Shown: positions 43,628 through 53,800 of the stretch, in pieces
Position numbering within the stretch: the stretch's first letter is position 1
Layout of the letters: every line of letters begins with the position of its first letter
NCBI RefSeq assembly: GCF_030160835.1
Contig: NZ_BSPC01000023.1
Location: forward strand, 124,001-188,000
Source of the DNA: Labrys miyagiensis
GTDB lineage: Bacteria > Pseudomonadota > Alphaproteobacteria > Rhizobiales > Labraceae
Length of the DNA stretch: 64,000 nt
Reading direction: 5' to 3'
Program-made: the position numbers and the translations under genes
Notes under the pieces: generated by a model
Told to the model about the DNA's origin: nothing
Databases searched by the model: none
The model's input: the letters and a program-made list of their open reading frames with translations, nothing else

Positions 43628-44293
43628 ATGGCCCAGAAAAAAGCCGCCGCCCACAAGTCCAGGGCCGCCAACCGCTCGAAACCGACTGCCGCGCACAAGC
43701 GTCCACGCAATGCGGTGGCGACGCGCGAGGCGATCCTGCAGTCGGCGCTCCTCGCCTTCTCGAGGGCCGGCTATGACGGCGTCGGCCTGCGCGAGATCGC
43801 CGGTGAGGCCGGCGTCACCGCCATCCTGGTCAACCGCTATTTCGGCTCGAAGGAAGAGATGTTCGTCGAGGCGGTCAAGATCACCTTTGCCGATACCAGC
43901 CTGTTCAGCGGCGACGCTGCCTCCATCGCGGACCGGGTGGCGCAGGCGATGGTCGGCAAGGCTGATGAGGACAAGCCCGATGCGATCCGCCTAATGCTGC
44001 ATTCGGCCTCCAATCCACGCGCTGCAACCATCCTGCGCGAAGCCCTTGCAGGCCAGTTCGAGCGCCCCCTCGCGGCCATGCTCGGAGGGCGGGATACCGG
44101 CGAGCGCGCCGCCCTGTTCCTGGCGCTCATCGCCGGCTTCGATCTCATCCGCAACGTCGTCGGCAGTGCTCCGCTGACCGAGGCCGACCAGCCCGGGCTC
44201 GCCAGGCGCATCGCCACGATGCTGAAGCCGCTGGTCGAGGACAAGCAGGGCAAGAAGACCGATAAGCCTCAGCAGCTGACGCTGTTCGGGTGA
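43628..44293 (+). CDS. TetR family regulator
   Basis: A 221-residue regulator. A basic, Lys- and Ala-rich N-terminal tail (MAQKKAAAHKSRAANRSKPT) precedes the helix-turn-helix at about 33-80 (TREAILQSALLAFSRAGYDG, LREIAGEAGVTAILVNRYFG, SKEEMFVEAV). The C-terminal ligand domain (PRAATILREALAGQFERPLA, LFLALIAGFDLIRNVVG) is of the TetR_C type often seen with unknown targets. AGAGG lies eight bases before the ATG. The target is not apparent; the nearest genes downstream are urtE, on the opposite strand. Confidence 0.85.
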   Translation: MAQKKAAAHKSRAANRSKPTAAHKRPRNAVATREAILQSALLAFSRAGYDGVGLREIAGEAGVTAILVNRYFGSKEEMFVEAVKITFADTSLFSGDAASIADRVAQAMVGKADEDKPDAIRLMLHSASNPRAATILREALAGQFERPLAAMLGGRDTGERAALFLALIAGFDLIRNVVGSAPLTEADQPGLARRIATMLKPLVEDKQGKKTDKPQQLTLFG

Positions 44294-44302
44294 AAAGTCG
44301 TA

Positions 44303-44523
44303 GGGCGCGGCGCGAAGCCTCCCCCACGAAGCTGGGGGTATCGCCCACACAATTGTGTGGGCTGGGCATTGCGAAGCAATGACGGAGGGGGTGTGGGCAG
44401 GATAGGGCGCACGAAAGGAAACCTGATCTCCGGTTCCCGAGCCTTGTTCTGGCCACACCCCCTCCGAGCCGGCTTCGCCGGCCCACCTCCCCCAGCTTCG
44501 TGGGGGAGGCTCGCCGCGCGCCC
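44303..44523. repeat. Compound palindromic element after urtE
   Basis: Outer arms: AGCCTCCCCCACGAAGCTGG and CCAGCTTCGTGGGGGAGGCT, extended to GGCGCGGCGCG / CGCCGCGCGCC. Within it are CCCACACAATTGTGTGGGC, GCATTGCGAAGCAATG and GAGCCGGCTTCGCCGGCCC hairpins, and a pair GGAGGGGGTGTGG / CCACACCCCCTCC. It separates the convergent tetR and urtE genes and would fold into a large branched RNA from either side. Confidence 0.8.
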
Positions 44524-44545
44524 TTTTTTGCTTGGTCGAGCTCGT

Positions 44546-45241
44546 TTACACAGACATACGCTTGCGCACCTCCCTCTCCACCATGCTCTCGCGGGTACCG
44601 GACATCACAACCTCGCCGCGGTCCATCACATAGAAATCGTCGGCGAGTTCGCGGGCGAAGTCGAAATATTGTTCCACCAGCACGATGGCGATGTTGCCCT
44701 TCTCGCGCAGATACTGGATGGCGCGGCCGATATCCTTGATGATCGAGGGCTGGATGCCTTCCGTCGGCTCGTCGAGCACGAGGAGCGAGGGCCGCGTCAC
44801 CAGAGCCCGGCCGATGGCGAGCTGCTGCTGCTGGCCCCCGGAGAGGTCGCCGCCGCGCCGGCGCAGCATGTCCTTGAGCACCGGGAAGAGCGAGAAGACG
44901 TCCTCGGGGATGAAGCAATCGGCCCGCTTGAGCGGCGCGAAACCGGTCTTGAGGTTCTCCTCAACCGAGAGCAGCGCAAAGATCTCGCGCCCCTGCGGCA
45001 CATAGCCCACGCCTCGCCGGGCGCGATCCGAGGCGCTGAGCGCGGTGAGATCGGCGCCGTTCCAGCGGATGCGGCCCTTGCTGATCGGCTGGTGGCCGAC
45101 GAGCGCCCGCAGCAGCGAGGATTTGCCGACACCGTTGCGGCCGAGCACGCAGGTGACTCTGCCGGGGGCGGCCTTGATGGAAACGGAACGCAGCGCCTGC
45201 GCCGCGCCGTAATGGAGATCGATGTCGGTTACTTCGAGCAT
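44546..45241 (-). CDS. urtE: Urea ABC transporter ATPase
   Basis: A 231-residue ATPase of the LivF type. Walker A is VLGRNGVGKSS, Q-loop VPQGREIFALLSV, signature LSGGQQQQLAIGRAL, Walker B LLVLDEPTEGIQPSI; the EGIQPSII form is characteristic of UrtE. The ATG at 45241 is supported by AAGGAG seven bases upstream; longer frames start inside the repeat at 45281. Last gene of urtABCDE. It pairs with UrtD. Confidence 0.93.
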   Translation of the reverse strand: MLEVTDIDLHYGAAQALRSVSIKAAPGRVTCVLGRNGVGKSSLLRALVGHQPISKGRIRWNGADLTALSASDRARRGVGYVPQGREIFALLSVEENLKTGFAPLKRADCFIPEDVFSLFPVLKDMLRRRGGDLSGGQQQQLAIGRALVTRPSLLVLDEPTEGIQPSIIKDIGRAIQYLREKGNIAIVLVEQYFDFARELADDFYVMDRGEVVMSGTRESMVEREVRKRMSV

Positions 45242-45280
45242 GGTGAGGCTCCTTTGCTGCCTTTCTAGCGAGGTCGCGTA

Positions 45281-45457
45281 GCCCCTCACCTCTATCCTCT
45301 CCCCGTAAGAACGGGGCGAGGGGACTTCGAGGGCACGCCCCTTCTTCAGAACGCTCATCTCGCACTGCGGCTGGGCGAGATGAAATGTTCACAGGCAAAT
45401 CTCGACGATCGCGCCCCCTCGCCCCGTTCTTACGGAGAGAGGATAGAGGTGAGGGGC
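45281..45457. repeat. Inverted repeat between urtD and urtE
   Basis: CCCCTCACCTCTATCCTCTC, CCCGTAAGAACGGGGCGAGG (45281-45323) is matched in inverse by CCTCGCCCCGTTCTTACGGA, GAGAGGATAGAGGTGAGGGG (45415-45457). Arms of about 42 bp with few mismatches, each carrying an inner hairpin (CCCCGTAAGAACGGGG). Elements with CCCTCACC...CCTCTCCCCG are widespread between genes of many bacteria. Confidence 0.8.
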
Positions 45458-45498
45458 GGCGCCACCTTCTCCGTTATCCCAAACCACAGCACCCGCCC

Positions 45499-46272
<774 letters not shown>

Positions 46273-46280
46273 GAGAGCCC

Positions 46281-46363
46281 CTGGGAGCGCGGACATCCTG
46301 TCCGCTCTTGGAAACGAGTCGCCTGTTATCGAGGAAGAGCGGACGAGACGTCCGCGCTCCCAG
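46281..46363. repeat. Family 1 palindromic element overlapping the urtC 3' end
   Basis: Arms CTGGGAGCGCGGACATCCTG / GTCCGCTCTTGG and AAGAGCGGACGAGACGTCCG / CGCTCCCAG. On the minus strand it supplies the last eleven or so codons of urtC, whose TAA lies in the loop at 46326-46328, and the rest leads to the urtD ribosome binding site. Confidence 0.85.
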
Positions 46364-47480
46364 CCTCCGCGAGCCTGGCGGCCGCTCGCGCCTGCCGCCT
46401 CTCCTGCCATTGGCCGATCGTGCCGATCACGCCCTTGGGCAGGAACAGCGTCACCACCACGAACAGGCCGCCGAGCACGAACAGCCAGTAGGGCGCGAAC
46501 ACGCCGGATGTGAAGATGGTCTTGGCGAGGTTGACCAGCACCGCGCCGAGGGCCGCGCCCACCAGCGTGCCGCGTCCACCGACCGCCACCCAGATCACCA
46601 CCTCGATCGAATTGGCCGGGGTGAACTCGCCGGGATTGATGATGCCGACCTGCGGCACATAGAGCGCACCGGCAAGACCGGCCATGCAAGCGGAGACCAC
46701 GAAGACGAAGAGCTTATATTTCTCAACGCGGTAGCCGAGGAACCTCGTGCGGCTCTCGGCGTCGCGCACCGCCAGCAGCACCTTGCCGAGCTTGGAAGTG
46801 ACGATGGCGCGGGCGACCAGGTAGCCGAGGGCCAGCGCGATGATGGTGAGCACCAGCAGAACTGTGCGCGTGGACGCTGCCGTGATGTCGTAGCCGAGGA
46901 TGTCCTTGAAGTCGGTCAGGCCGTTGTTGCCGCCGAAGCCCATGTCATTGCGGAAGAAGGCCAGCATCAGGGCATAGGTCATGGCCTGCGTGATGATGGA
47001 GAGATAGACGCCGGTGACGCGCGAGCGAAAGGCGAGCCAGCCGAACAGGAAGGCGAGCAGGCCCGGCACCAGGAAGACCATCAGCACAGCATAGGGGAAG
47101 AAGTTGAAGCCGTACCAGGTGAGCGGCAGCTCCTTCCAGTTCAGGAAGACCATGAAATCGGGCAGGATCGGATTGCCATACTGGCCGCGCGGACCGATCT
47201 GGCGCATCAGATACATGCCCATGGCATAGCCGCCGAGCGCGAAAAAGGCGCCGTGGCCGAGCGAGAGGATGCCGCAATAGCCCCAGACGAGGTCGAGGGC
47301 GAGGGCGAGCAGCGCGTAGCACAGATATTTGCCGAGCAGCGCCACGATCCAGTCGGGCACGTGGAAGGGCGAGCTCTCGGCCATGGCGAGGTGGCCGATG
47401 GGCACGAACACGGCGAGGAGCGCGAGGACGGCCAGGAAAATCAGGCCGCGGGGATCGGCGAGGAGTCTGGCAGTGATCAT
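46326..47480 (-). CDS. urtC: Urea ABC transporter permease
   Basis: A 384-residue LivM-type permease with about ten membrane segments. LVWGYCGILSLGHGAFFALG, YALMLAFFRNDMGFGGNNGL, TDFKDILG and YLVARAIVTSKLGKVLLAVR, DAESRTRFLGYRVEKYKL are UrtC landmarks. The C-terminal residues GSADVSSALPR are encoded by the palindromic element at 46281-46363, so the natural end has been replaced. The gene overlaps urtB by four bases (ATGA). Confidence 0.92.
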   Translation of the reverse strand: MITARLLADPRGLIFLAVLALLAVFVPIGHLAMAESSPFHVPDWIVALLGKYLCYALLALALDLVWGYCGILSLGHGAFFALGGYAMGMYLMRQIGPRGQYGNPILPDFMVFLNWKELPLTWYGFNFFPYAVLMVFLVPGLLAFLFGWLAFRSRVTGVYLSIITQAMTYALMLAFFRNDMGFGGNNGLTDFKDILGYDITAASTRTVLLVLTIIALALGYLVARAIVTSKLGKVLLAVRDAESRTRFLGYRVEKYKLFVFVVSACMAGLAGALYVPQVGIINPGEFTPANSIEVVIWVAVGGRGTLVGAALGAVLVNLAKTIFTSGVFAPYWLFVLGGLFVVVTLFLPKGVIGTIGQWQERRQARAAARLAEAGSADVSSALPR

Positions 47481-49069
47481 GTTTCAACCGCCCTGCCCTT
47501 GAGCGCGAACAGGCCGCGCGGGCGTTTCTGGATGAAGAGGATGACGAGGACGAGCAAGGCGATCTTGCCGAGCACGGCGCCGGCGAACGGTTCCAGCAGC
47601 TTGTTGGCGATGCCGAGCGTGAGCGCGCCTACCAGCGTGCCCCAGAGATTGCCGACGCCACCGAAGACCACGACGAGGAAGCTGTCGATGATGTAGCCGG
47701 TACCGAGGTTCGGCGAGACATTGTCGATTTGCGATAGCGCCACGCCCGCCAGGCCGGCGATGCCCGAGCCAAGGCCGAAGGTGAAGGCGTCGACCCAATT
47801 GGTACGGATGCCCATGGCCGAGGCCATGCGGCGGTTCTGGGTGACGGCGCGCATCTGCAGGCCAAATTTGGTAAAGCGCAGGAGCAGGAGCAGCGCCGCG
47901 AAGACGAGGCCAGCGAAGACGACGATCCAGAGCCGGTTCCAGGTGATGTCGAGCCCGCCCAGGGCAAAGGAACCGGTCATGAAGGCGGGCGCGCCGACAT
48001 CCTGGTTGGTCGGGCCGAAGAGGGTGCGCACGGCCTGCTGCAGCACGAGGCTGACACCCCAGGTCGCGAGCAGCGTCTCCAAGGGCCGGCCATAGAGCCA
48101 GCGGATGATGGTGCGCTCGATGAGCACGCCCACCGCTCCTGCCACCAGGAAGGCGAGCGGGATGGCCACCAGCATGGAATAGTCGAACAGGCCCGGCGCG
48201 AAGCTTCGGATCAGTTCCTGCACCACGAAGGTGGTGTAGGCGCCCAGCATCACCATCTCGCCATGCGCCATGTTGATGACGCCCATCACGCCGAAGGTGA
48301 TGGCCAGGCCAATGGCGGCAAGCAGCAGCACCGAGGCGAGCGAAAGGCCGAACCAGAGGTTCTGCGCGCCGCTCCACAGCATCAGCGTCTCGTTGATGGA
48401 TTTCACCCCGGTAGCGGCGGCATCCTTCACCGCCTGGGGTGCGTCATTGGGCAGGGACTGCAGGAGGCCGAGCGTGTCCTGGTCGCTTTTTCCGGCAATC
48501 AGGTTGGCGGCGTTGACGCGGTCGGCGGGCGAAGCGGAGGAAGAGAGAAAGACCACCGCCGCACGCGCCCGCTCCATGGCCTGCTTCACGCCCGTATCGG
48601 TCTCGGCGGAGAGCGCCTTGTCGATGGCCGGCAAGGCCGCCTCGTCATGGGACTTGAACACGGCATCGGCTGCCGCCAGGCGCGTGGCCGGATCGGGTGC
48701 CATCAGCGTCAGGGCGCCCTGCGCAGCCTCGATGGCGCGGCGGATGCGATTGTTGACCTTGACCTTCTTCAGCCCCGACGGAGGCGCGGCAACCTTGCTG
48801 CCGCTGGCGCCTTCGAACGTGTCGGAGCCCTTCTGGTAATAGAGCGCCTTGCTGGCGGGATCAAAGGCGAGCTTGCCATCGGCAAGCGCGCCGATCACGG
48901 CGGAGGCCTGGGGATCGCCGGAGGTCGCGAGGGCGCTCACGCCTGCTTCGATGTCGTCGAATTTCTCCGAGGCAAGCTTCGACTGGGCGGCGGCGTCCGC
49001 GAAGGCGGACGTGAGACCGCCCAGGAGAAGGACGACGACCAGGCCGGCGATGCGAAGAAAGGCTTGCAT
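47477..49069 (-). CDS. urtB: Urea ABC transporter permease
   Basis: A 530-residue permease. A signal-anchor (MQAFLRIAGLVVVLLLGGLT) and a 230-residue periplasmic helical domain, normal for UrtB, precede the LivH-type membrane domain (LWSGAQNLWFGLSLASVLLL, GVMGVINMAHGEMVMLGAYT, ATWGVSLVLQQAVRTLFGPT, NRRMASAMGIRTNWVDAFTF). The ATG at 49069 follows AGGAGCGCCC; the AGGAG is formed at the edge of the element at 49078-49203. Confidence 0.93.
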   Translation of the reverse strand: MQAFLRIAGLVVVLLLGGLTSAFADAAAQSKLASEKFDDIEAGVSALATSGDPQASAVIGALADGKLAFDPASKALYYQKGSDTFEGASGSKVAAPPSGLKKVKVNNRIRRAIEAAQGALTLMAPDPATRLAAADAVFKSHDEAALPAIDKALSAETDTGVKQAMERARAAVVFLSSSASPADRVNAANLIAGKSDQDTLGLLQSLPNDAPQAVKDAAATGVKSINETLMLWSGAQNLWFGLSLASVLLLAAIGLAITFGVMGVINMAHGEMVMLGAYTTFVVQELIRSFAPGLFDYSMLVAIPLAFLVAGAVGVLIERTIIRWLYGRPLETLLATWGVSLVLQQAVRTLFGPTNQDVGAPAFMTGSFALGGLDITWNRLWIVVFAGLVFAALLLLLRFTKFGLQMRAVTQNRRMASAMGIRTNWVDAFTFGLGSGIAGLAGVALSQIDNVSPNLGTGYIIDSFLVVVFGGVGNLWGTLVGALTLGIANKLLEPFAGAVLGKIALLVLVILFIQKRPRGLFALKGRAVET

Positions 49070-49077
49070 GGGCGCTC

Positions 49078-49203
49078 CTGGGAGCGCGGACATCTTGTCC
49101 GCTCTTGGAAACGGATTGTTTTCAAGAAAGGCGGAACTTCGACGGTTCCGCCCTTCCCTCTCGCGCGGCGGTTCAAGAGCGGACGAGGACGTCCGCGCTC
49201 CCG
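49078..49203. repeat. Family 1 palindromic element between urtA and urtB
   Basis: Outer arms CCTGGGAGCGCGGACATCTT / GTCCGCTCTTGGAA and TTCAAGAGCGGACGAGGACG / TCCGCGCTCCCGG, with a nested inner dyad GGCGGAAC-TTCGACG-GTTCCGCC. It spans nearly the whole gap between the two genes in the operon; the urtA TGA lies three bases beyond it. Confidence 0.85.
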
Positions 49204-49206
49204 GCG

Positions 49207-50511
49207 TCAGGCAGCCTTGCCACCGCATTTTCCGGACTTGATGTTGAAGTTTCCGCAGGCCAGCGGCTTGCGCCAGTCGGCGATCAGGTCCTTGGAGCCA
49301 TCGAGATAGTCGGACCACTCGCGGCCGACCACCATCGGCGACTGCTGCACGATGTTGAACTGTCCGTCCTCCTGGATCTCACCGATCAGCACCGGCTTGG
49401 TGATGTAGTGGTTCGGCATCATGGTGGAGAGGCCGCCCGAGAGGTTGGGGACGGAGATGCCGAGCAGGGCGTCCTGCACCGCCTCGGAGTCCGTGGTGCC
49501 GGCCGCGGTAACGGCAGCAACCCACATGTTGAAGCCGATATAGTGGGCTTCCATCGGGTCATTGGTGGTGCGGTTGGCTTTGCCGGTGAAGGCATGCCAC
49601 TTGTCGATGAAGGCCTTGTTCTCAGGCGTGTCGACCGACATGAAGTAGTTCCAGGCGGCGAGATGGCCAACGAGCGGCTTCTTGTCCATGCCGGCCAACT
49701 CTTCCTCGCCCACCGAGAAGGCGACAACCGGAATGTCGGTGGCCTTGATGCCCTGGTTGCCGAGTTCCTTGTAGAAGGGCACGTTGGCATCGCCGTTGAT
49801 GGTGGAGACCACGGCCGTCTTCTTGCCGGCGGAACCGAATTTCTTGATGTCGGAGACGATGGTCTGCCAGTCGGACTGCCCAAAGGGCGTGTAGTTGATC
49901 ATGATGTCTTCGGCGGCCACGCCCTTGGCCTTGAGATAGGCTTCCAGGATCTTGTTGGTGGTGCGCGGATAGACATAATCGGTGCCGGCGAGCACCCAGC
50001 GCTTCACATCCTCGTTCGCCATCAGGTAGTCGACGGCCGGGATGGCCTGCTGGTTCGGCGCGGCGCCGGTATAGAAGATATTCTTGGAGGATTCCTCGCC
50101 CTCGAACTGCACGGGATAGAACAGGATCGAATTCAACTCCTCGAACACCGGCAGCACCGACTTGCGGGACACCGAGGTCCAGCAGCCGAAGGTGGCGACG
50201 CATTTGTCCTTGGTGATCAGTTCGCGGGCCTTCTCGGCGAAGAGCGGCCAGTTGGAAGCCGGATCCACAACTACGGCCTCCAGCTTCTTGCCGAGCACGC
50301 CGCCCTTCTTGTTCTGCTCGTCGATGAGCATGAGCATGACGTCCTTCAGCGTGGTTTCGCTGATGGCCATGGTGCCCGAGAGCGAGTGGAGCACACCGAC
50401 CTTGATGGTTTCGTCGGCTGCGAAGGCACCCCGCGTGCCGAGGGCCAAGGCGCTGGCGGCACCCGCGAGGCTGAATAGAGCGGTACGGCGGTTGATCACC
50501 GGATGGTTCAT
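49207..50511 (-). CDS. urtA: Urea ABC transporter substrate-binding protein
   Basis: A 434-residue periplasmic binding protein of the LivJ/AmiC type. The export signal (NRRTALFSLAGAASALALGT, cleavage after AFA) has a twin-arginine-like RRTALF. VGVLHSLSGTMAISETTLKD, FGCWTSVSRKSVLPVFEELN and FYPVQFEGEESSKNIFYTGA are strictly typical of UrtA, followed by the C-terminal GNFNIKSGKCGGKAA. First gene of urtABCDE. Confidence 0.95.
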   Translation of the reverse strand: MNHPVINRRTALFSLAGAASALALGTRGAFAADETIKVGVLHSLSGTMAISETTLKDVMLMLIDEQNKKGGVLGKKLEAVVVDPASNWPLFAEKARELITKDKCVATFGCWTSVSRKSVLPVFEELNSILFYPVQFEGEESSKNIFYTGAAPNQQAIPAVDYLMANEDVKRWVLAGTDYVYPRTTNKILEAYLKAKGVAAEDIMINYTPFGQSDWQTIVSDIKKFGSAGKKTAVVSTINGDANVPFYKELGNQGIKATDIPVVAFSVGEEELAGMDKKPLVGHLAAWNYFMSVDTPENKAFIDKWHAFTGKANRTTNDPMEAHYIGFNMWVAAVTAAGTTDSEAVQDALLGISVPNLSGGLSTMMPNHYITKPVLIGEIQEDGQFNIVQQSPMVVGREWSDYLDGSKDLIADWRKPLACGNFNIKSGKCGGKAA

Positions 50512-50869
50512 CGAACTCCCCTTATTTCGATGGTGAGACGGAGCTGAAAAGGATGGAACGGCACGAACAGCGATGCCGATGCGGGGAGTTCACGCCCTTT
50601 GTGCGTTGCAGCATATACGTTGATTGACGTATTCGGGCGCCAATGCTGCCAATTTATGCTGCATGACTAAAGAATGAGCACGGATTTGGTGTGCCGGTCT
50701 TCAGACCGGCATGGAAACGATGCCTTCTGAAATTAGAGCTTCCCGAATAACCACCTCCGTCGCGGTTCCATGCCGGTCTGAAGACCGGCACACCAATACC
50801 GCCTCCCCGGCACGCGCCTTGCAACGGATAGGCTTCGGACACTGCCCAAACCTCGGAGACCCGCCACTC
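50512..50869. other. Divergent promoter region of urtA and the hybrid kinase
   Basis: 358 bp between divergent starts. The part next to urtA (50512-50685) is AT-richer and should hold its promoter; the middle is the palindromic element at 50686-50797; the last 70 bp lead to the kinase ATG with CGGAGA upstream. I see no gene. An in-frame ATG at 50711 would put coding sequence inside the element and is unlikely. Confidence 0.6.
50686..50797. repeat. Palindromic element, family 1-like (GCCGGTCTTCAGACCGGC type)
   Basis: TTGGTGTGCCGGTCTTCAGA / CCGGCATGGAA pairs with TTCCATGCCGGTCTGAAGAC / CGGCACACCAAT: 31-bp arms with few mismatches, each arm itself containing the dyad GCCGGTCTTCAGACCGGC or GCCGGTCTGAAGACCGGC. 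Confidence 0.85.
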
Positions 50870-53800
50870 ATGCCAGGCCGCCAACGCATTCTGCCGGTGC
50901 GGCGCGCCTATAACCGCTGGGTGGCCAACCAGACGCTGGAAGACTACGCGTTGCGTTTCACCGCCAAGAGCGCGCGCAAATGGTCGTCGCCCCGCGTGGC
51001 GCAGACGGCGATTGGCGCCATCTCCTTCCTGGCGCTGGAGGCGATCGGCGGCGCGATCACCCTCTCCTACGGCTTCACCAACGCGCTGGCGGCGACGCTG
51101 GTGGTGGGCGTGTTGCTTTTCGCCACCGCCTTGCCGATCAGCCGTTATGCCGCGCGCTATGGCGTCGACATCGACCTGCTCACCCGCGGCGCCGGCTTCG
51201 GCTATATCGGCTCGACCATCACCTCGCTTGTATACGCCACCTTCACCTTCATCCTCTTCGCCATCGAAGCCTCGATCATGACGACGGCGCTGCAGCTGTG
51301 CTTCGGCATCCCGCTCGCCATCGGCTACATCATCAGCGCCGTGGCGGTGATCCCGCTGGTGACCCATGGCATCACCTGGATCAGCCGCTTCCAGCTTCTC
51401 ACCCAGCCGCTCTGGATCATCCTCAACATCCTGCCCGTCGGCTTCATCCTGGCGAGCGATCCCGGTTCGATCACGCGCTGGCTGAATTTCCCGGGGCTGC
51501 ATGACGGCAACAACGCGCTCGACATCCTGAAATTCGGCGGTGCCGCCTCGGTGATCCTGGCGCTGATGCCGCAGATTGGCGAACAGGTCGACGTGCTGCG
51601 CTTCCTGCCTTCCCCCAAACCGGGCTCGCGCTTCGCCTGGGCGTTCTCGCTGCTGGCTGCAGGGCCTGGCTGGATCGTGCTCGGCGCGCCGAAACTGCTG
51701 TTCGGTTCCTTTCTCGCCGTGCTGGTGCTCGGCCATGGCATCGCTCCCGAGCATGCCGCAGAGCCGGCGCAGATGTACCAGATCGCCTTCGGCTATGCCC
51801 TGCCCTGGCCCTATGCGGCGACGGCGCTGACCGCCGCCTTCGTGGTGGTCTCGCAGCTCAAGATCAATGTGATGAACGCCTATGCGGGCTCGCTCGCCTG
51901 GTCGAACTTCTTCTCGCGTCTCACACATTCCCATCCCGGCCGCGTGGTCTGGCTGGTCTTCAATGTCGCCATCGCCCTGCTCCTGATGGAACTCGGCATC
52001 TACAAGGCGCTGGAGCAGATCCTCGGCCTGTTCGCCGTGGTGGCGGTGGCCTGGCTCGGCGCCATCGTGGCCGATCTTGCCATCAACAAGCCGCTCGGCC
52101 TCTCGCCGGAGGGCATCGAGTTCAAGCGCGCCCACCTCTACGACATCAATCCGGTGGGCACGGGAGCGATGGCGATCGCCGCGCTCTGTGCCCTGCTCGC
52201 GGCCGCCGGGATGTTCGGCGAGGTGCCCAGGGCGCTCGCCCCCTTCGTGGCGCTGGGGGTTGCCCTCGTCACAGCACCCGCCATCGCCGCACTGACGCGC
52301 GGCAAATATTATCTGGCTCGCAAGCCTCGCGCCTCCTGGAAGCTGCGCAGCGAGATCACCTGCTCGATCTGCGAGCTGGCGTTCGAGCCGGAGGACATGG
52401 CCCATTGTCCGGCTTATTCCGGGCCGATCTGCTCGCTGTGCTGTTCGCTCGATGCCCGCTGCCATGACCTGTGCAAGCCCAATGCGCGCATGCAGGCCCA
52501 GCTGACCCGGGCGATCGAGGTCACGCTACCCTCCTTCATTTCCAGCCGCCTCAGCCCGCGCATCGTCCAGTTCGCTGGCACATTCTCTTTGTTCGTCAGC
52601 GTGATAGGGCTCGTCCTTTACCTGATTTCCTTCCAGGCCTCCGGCTATGGCGGGGTTCGCGCGGAGACCATCGACGATGCCCTCTGGGTGTCCTTCTTCA
52701 TCCTGCTGATCGTCTCCGGCGTGATCGCCTGGTTCTTCGTGCTGGCGCATGAGAGCCGCAGGGTGGCGCAGGAGGAATCCGCCCGCCAGACCACGCTGCT
52801 CCTCAAGGAGATCGAAGCCCACCGGCGCACCGATGCCGCCCTGCAGCGCGCCAAGGATGTCGCCGAAGCCGCCAACCTCGCCAAGAGCCGCTATGTCGTC
52901 GGCCTCAGCCATGAGCTGCGTACGCCGCTCAATGCCGTGCTCGGCTATGCCCAGATCCTGGAGCGCGACGATACCATCCCCGCCAATCGGCAGGGCGGCG
53001 TGCGCGTGATCCGGCGCAGTGCCGAGCATCTCTCCGGCCTGATCGACGGGCTGCTCGACATTTCCAAGATCGAGGCCGGGCGCTTCCAGTTGCAGCGCAA
53101 CGACGTGCGCTTCAACGATTTCCTGGATCAGCTGGTCGATATGTTCCGCCTGCAGGCCGAGGCCAAGCGCCTCGCTTTCCGCTTCGAGCGGCCCGACGTC
53201 CTGCCCGATACCGTGCGGGTCGACGAAAAGCGCCTGCGCCAGATCCTGATCAACCTGCTCTCGAATGCCATCAAGTTCACGCAAACCGGCGGCGTGACGC
53301 TGAAGGTCGCCTATCGCAGCCAGATCGCCACCTTCACCGTGGAGGACAGCGGCAGCGGCATCCCCGCCTCTGAGCTCGACCGCATCTTCGAGCCCTTTGA
53401 GCGCGGCAGCCATGCGAGCGGCCTCGGCCCCCATGTGCAACCGGGCCTCGGCCTCGGCCTCACCATCACCAAGCTCCTGGTGCAGATCATGGGCGGCGAG
53501 ATCTCGCTGACCAGCACGCCGGGCGAAGGCTCGACCTTCCAGGTCCGCATGATGCTTTCCACCGTCGCCTCGGTCCTCCCGCCGGCCACCGTCAACATCA
53601 GCGGCTATGCCGGGCGGCGGCGCACCATCCTGGTTGTCGACGACGATGCCGATCACCAGGACCTCATGCGCGCCATCCTGGAGCCGCTCGGCTTCGGCGT
53701 GCTCACCGCACGCGACGGGCCGACCTGCCTCGCTCTTACCGAGCATGCCGCGCCGGACCTTTTCATTCTCGATATCTCCATGCCCGGCATGAGCGGCTGG

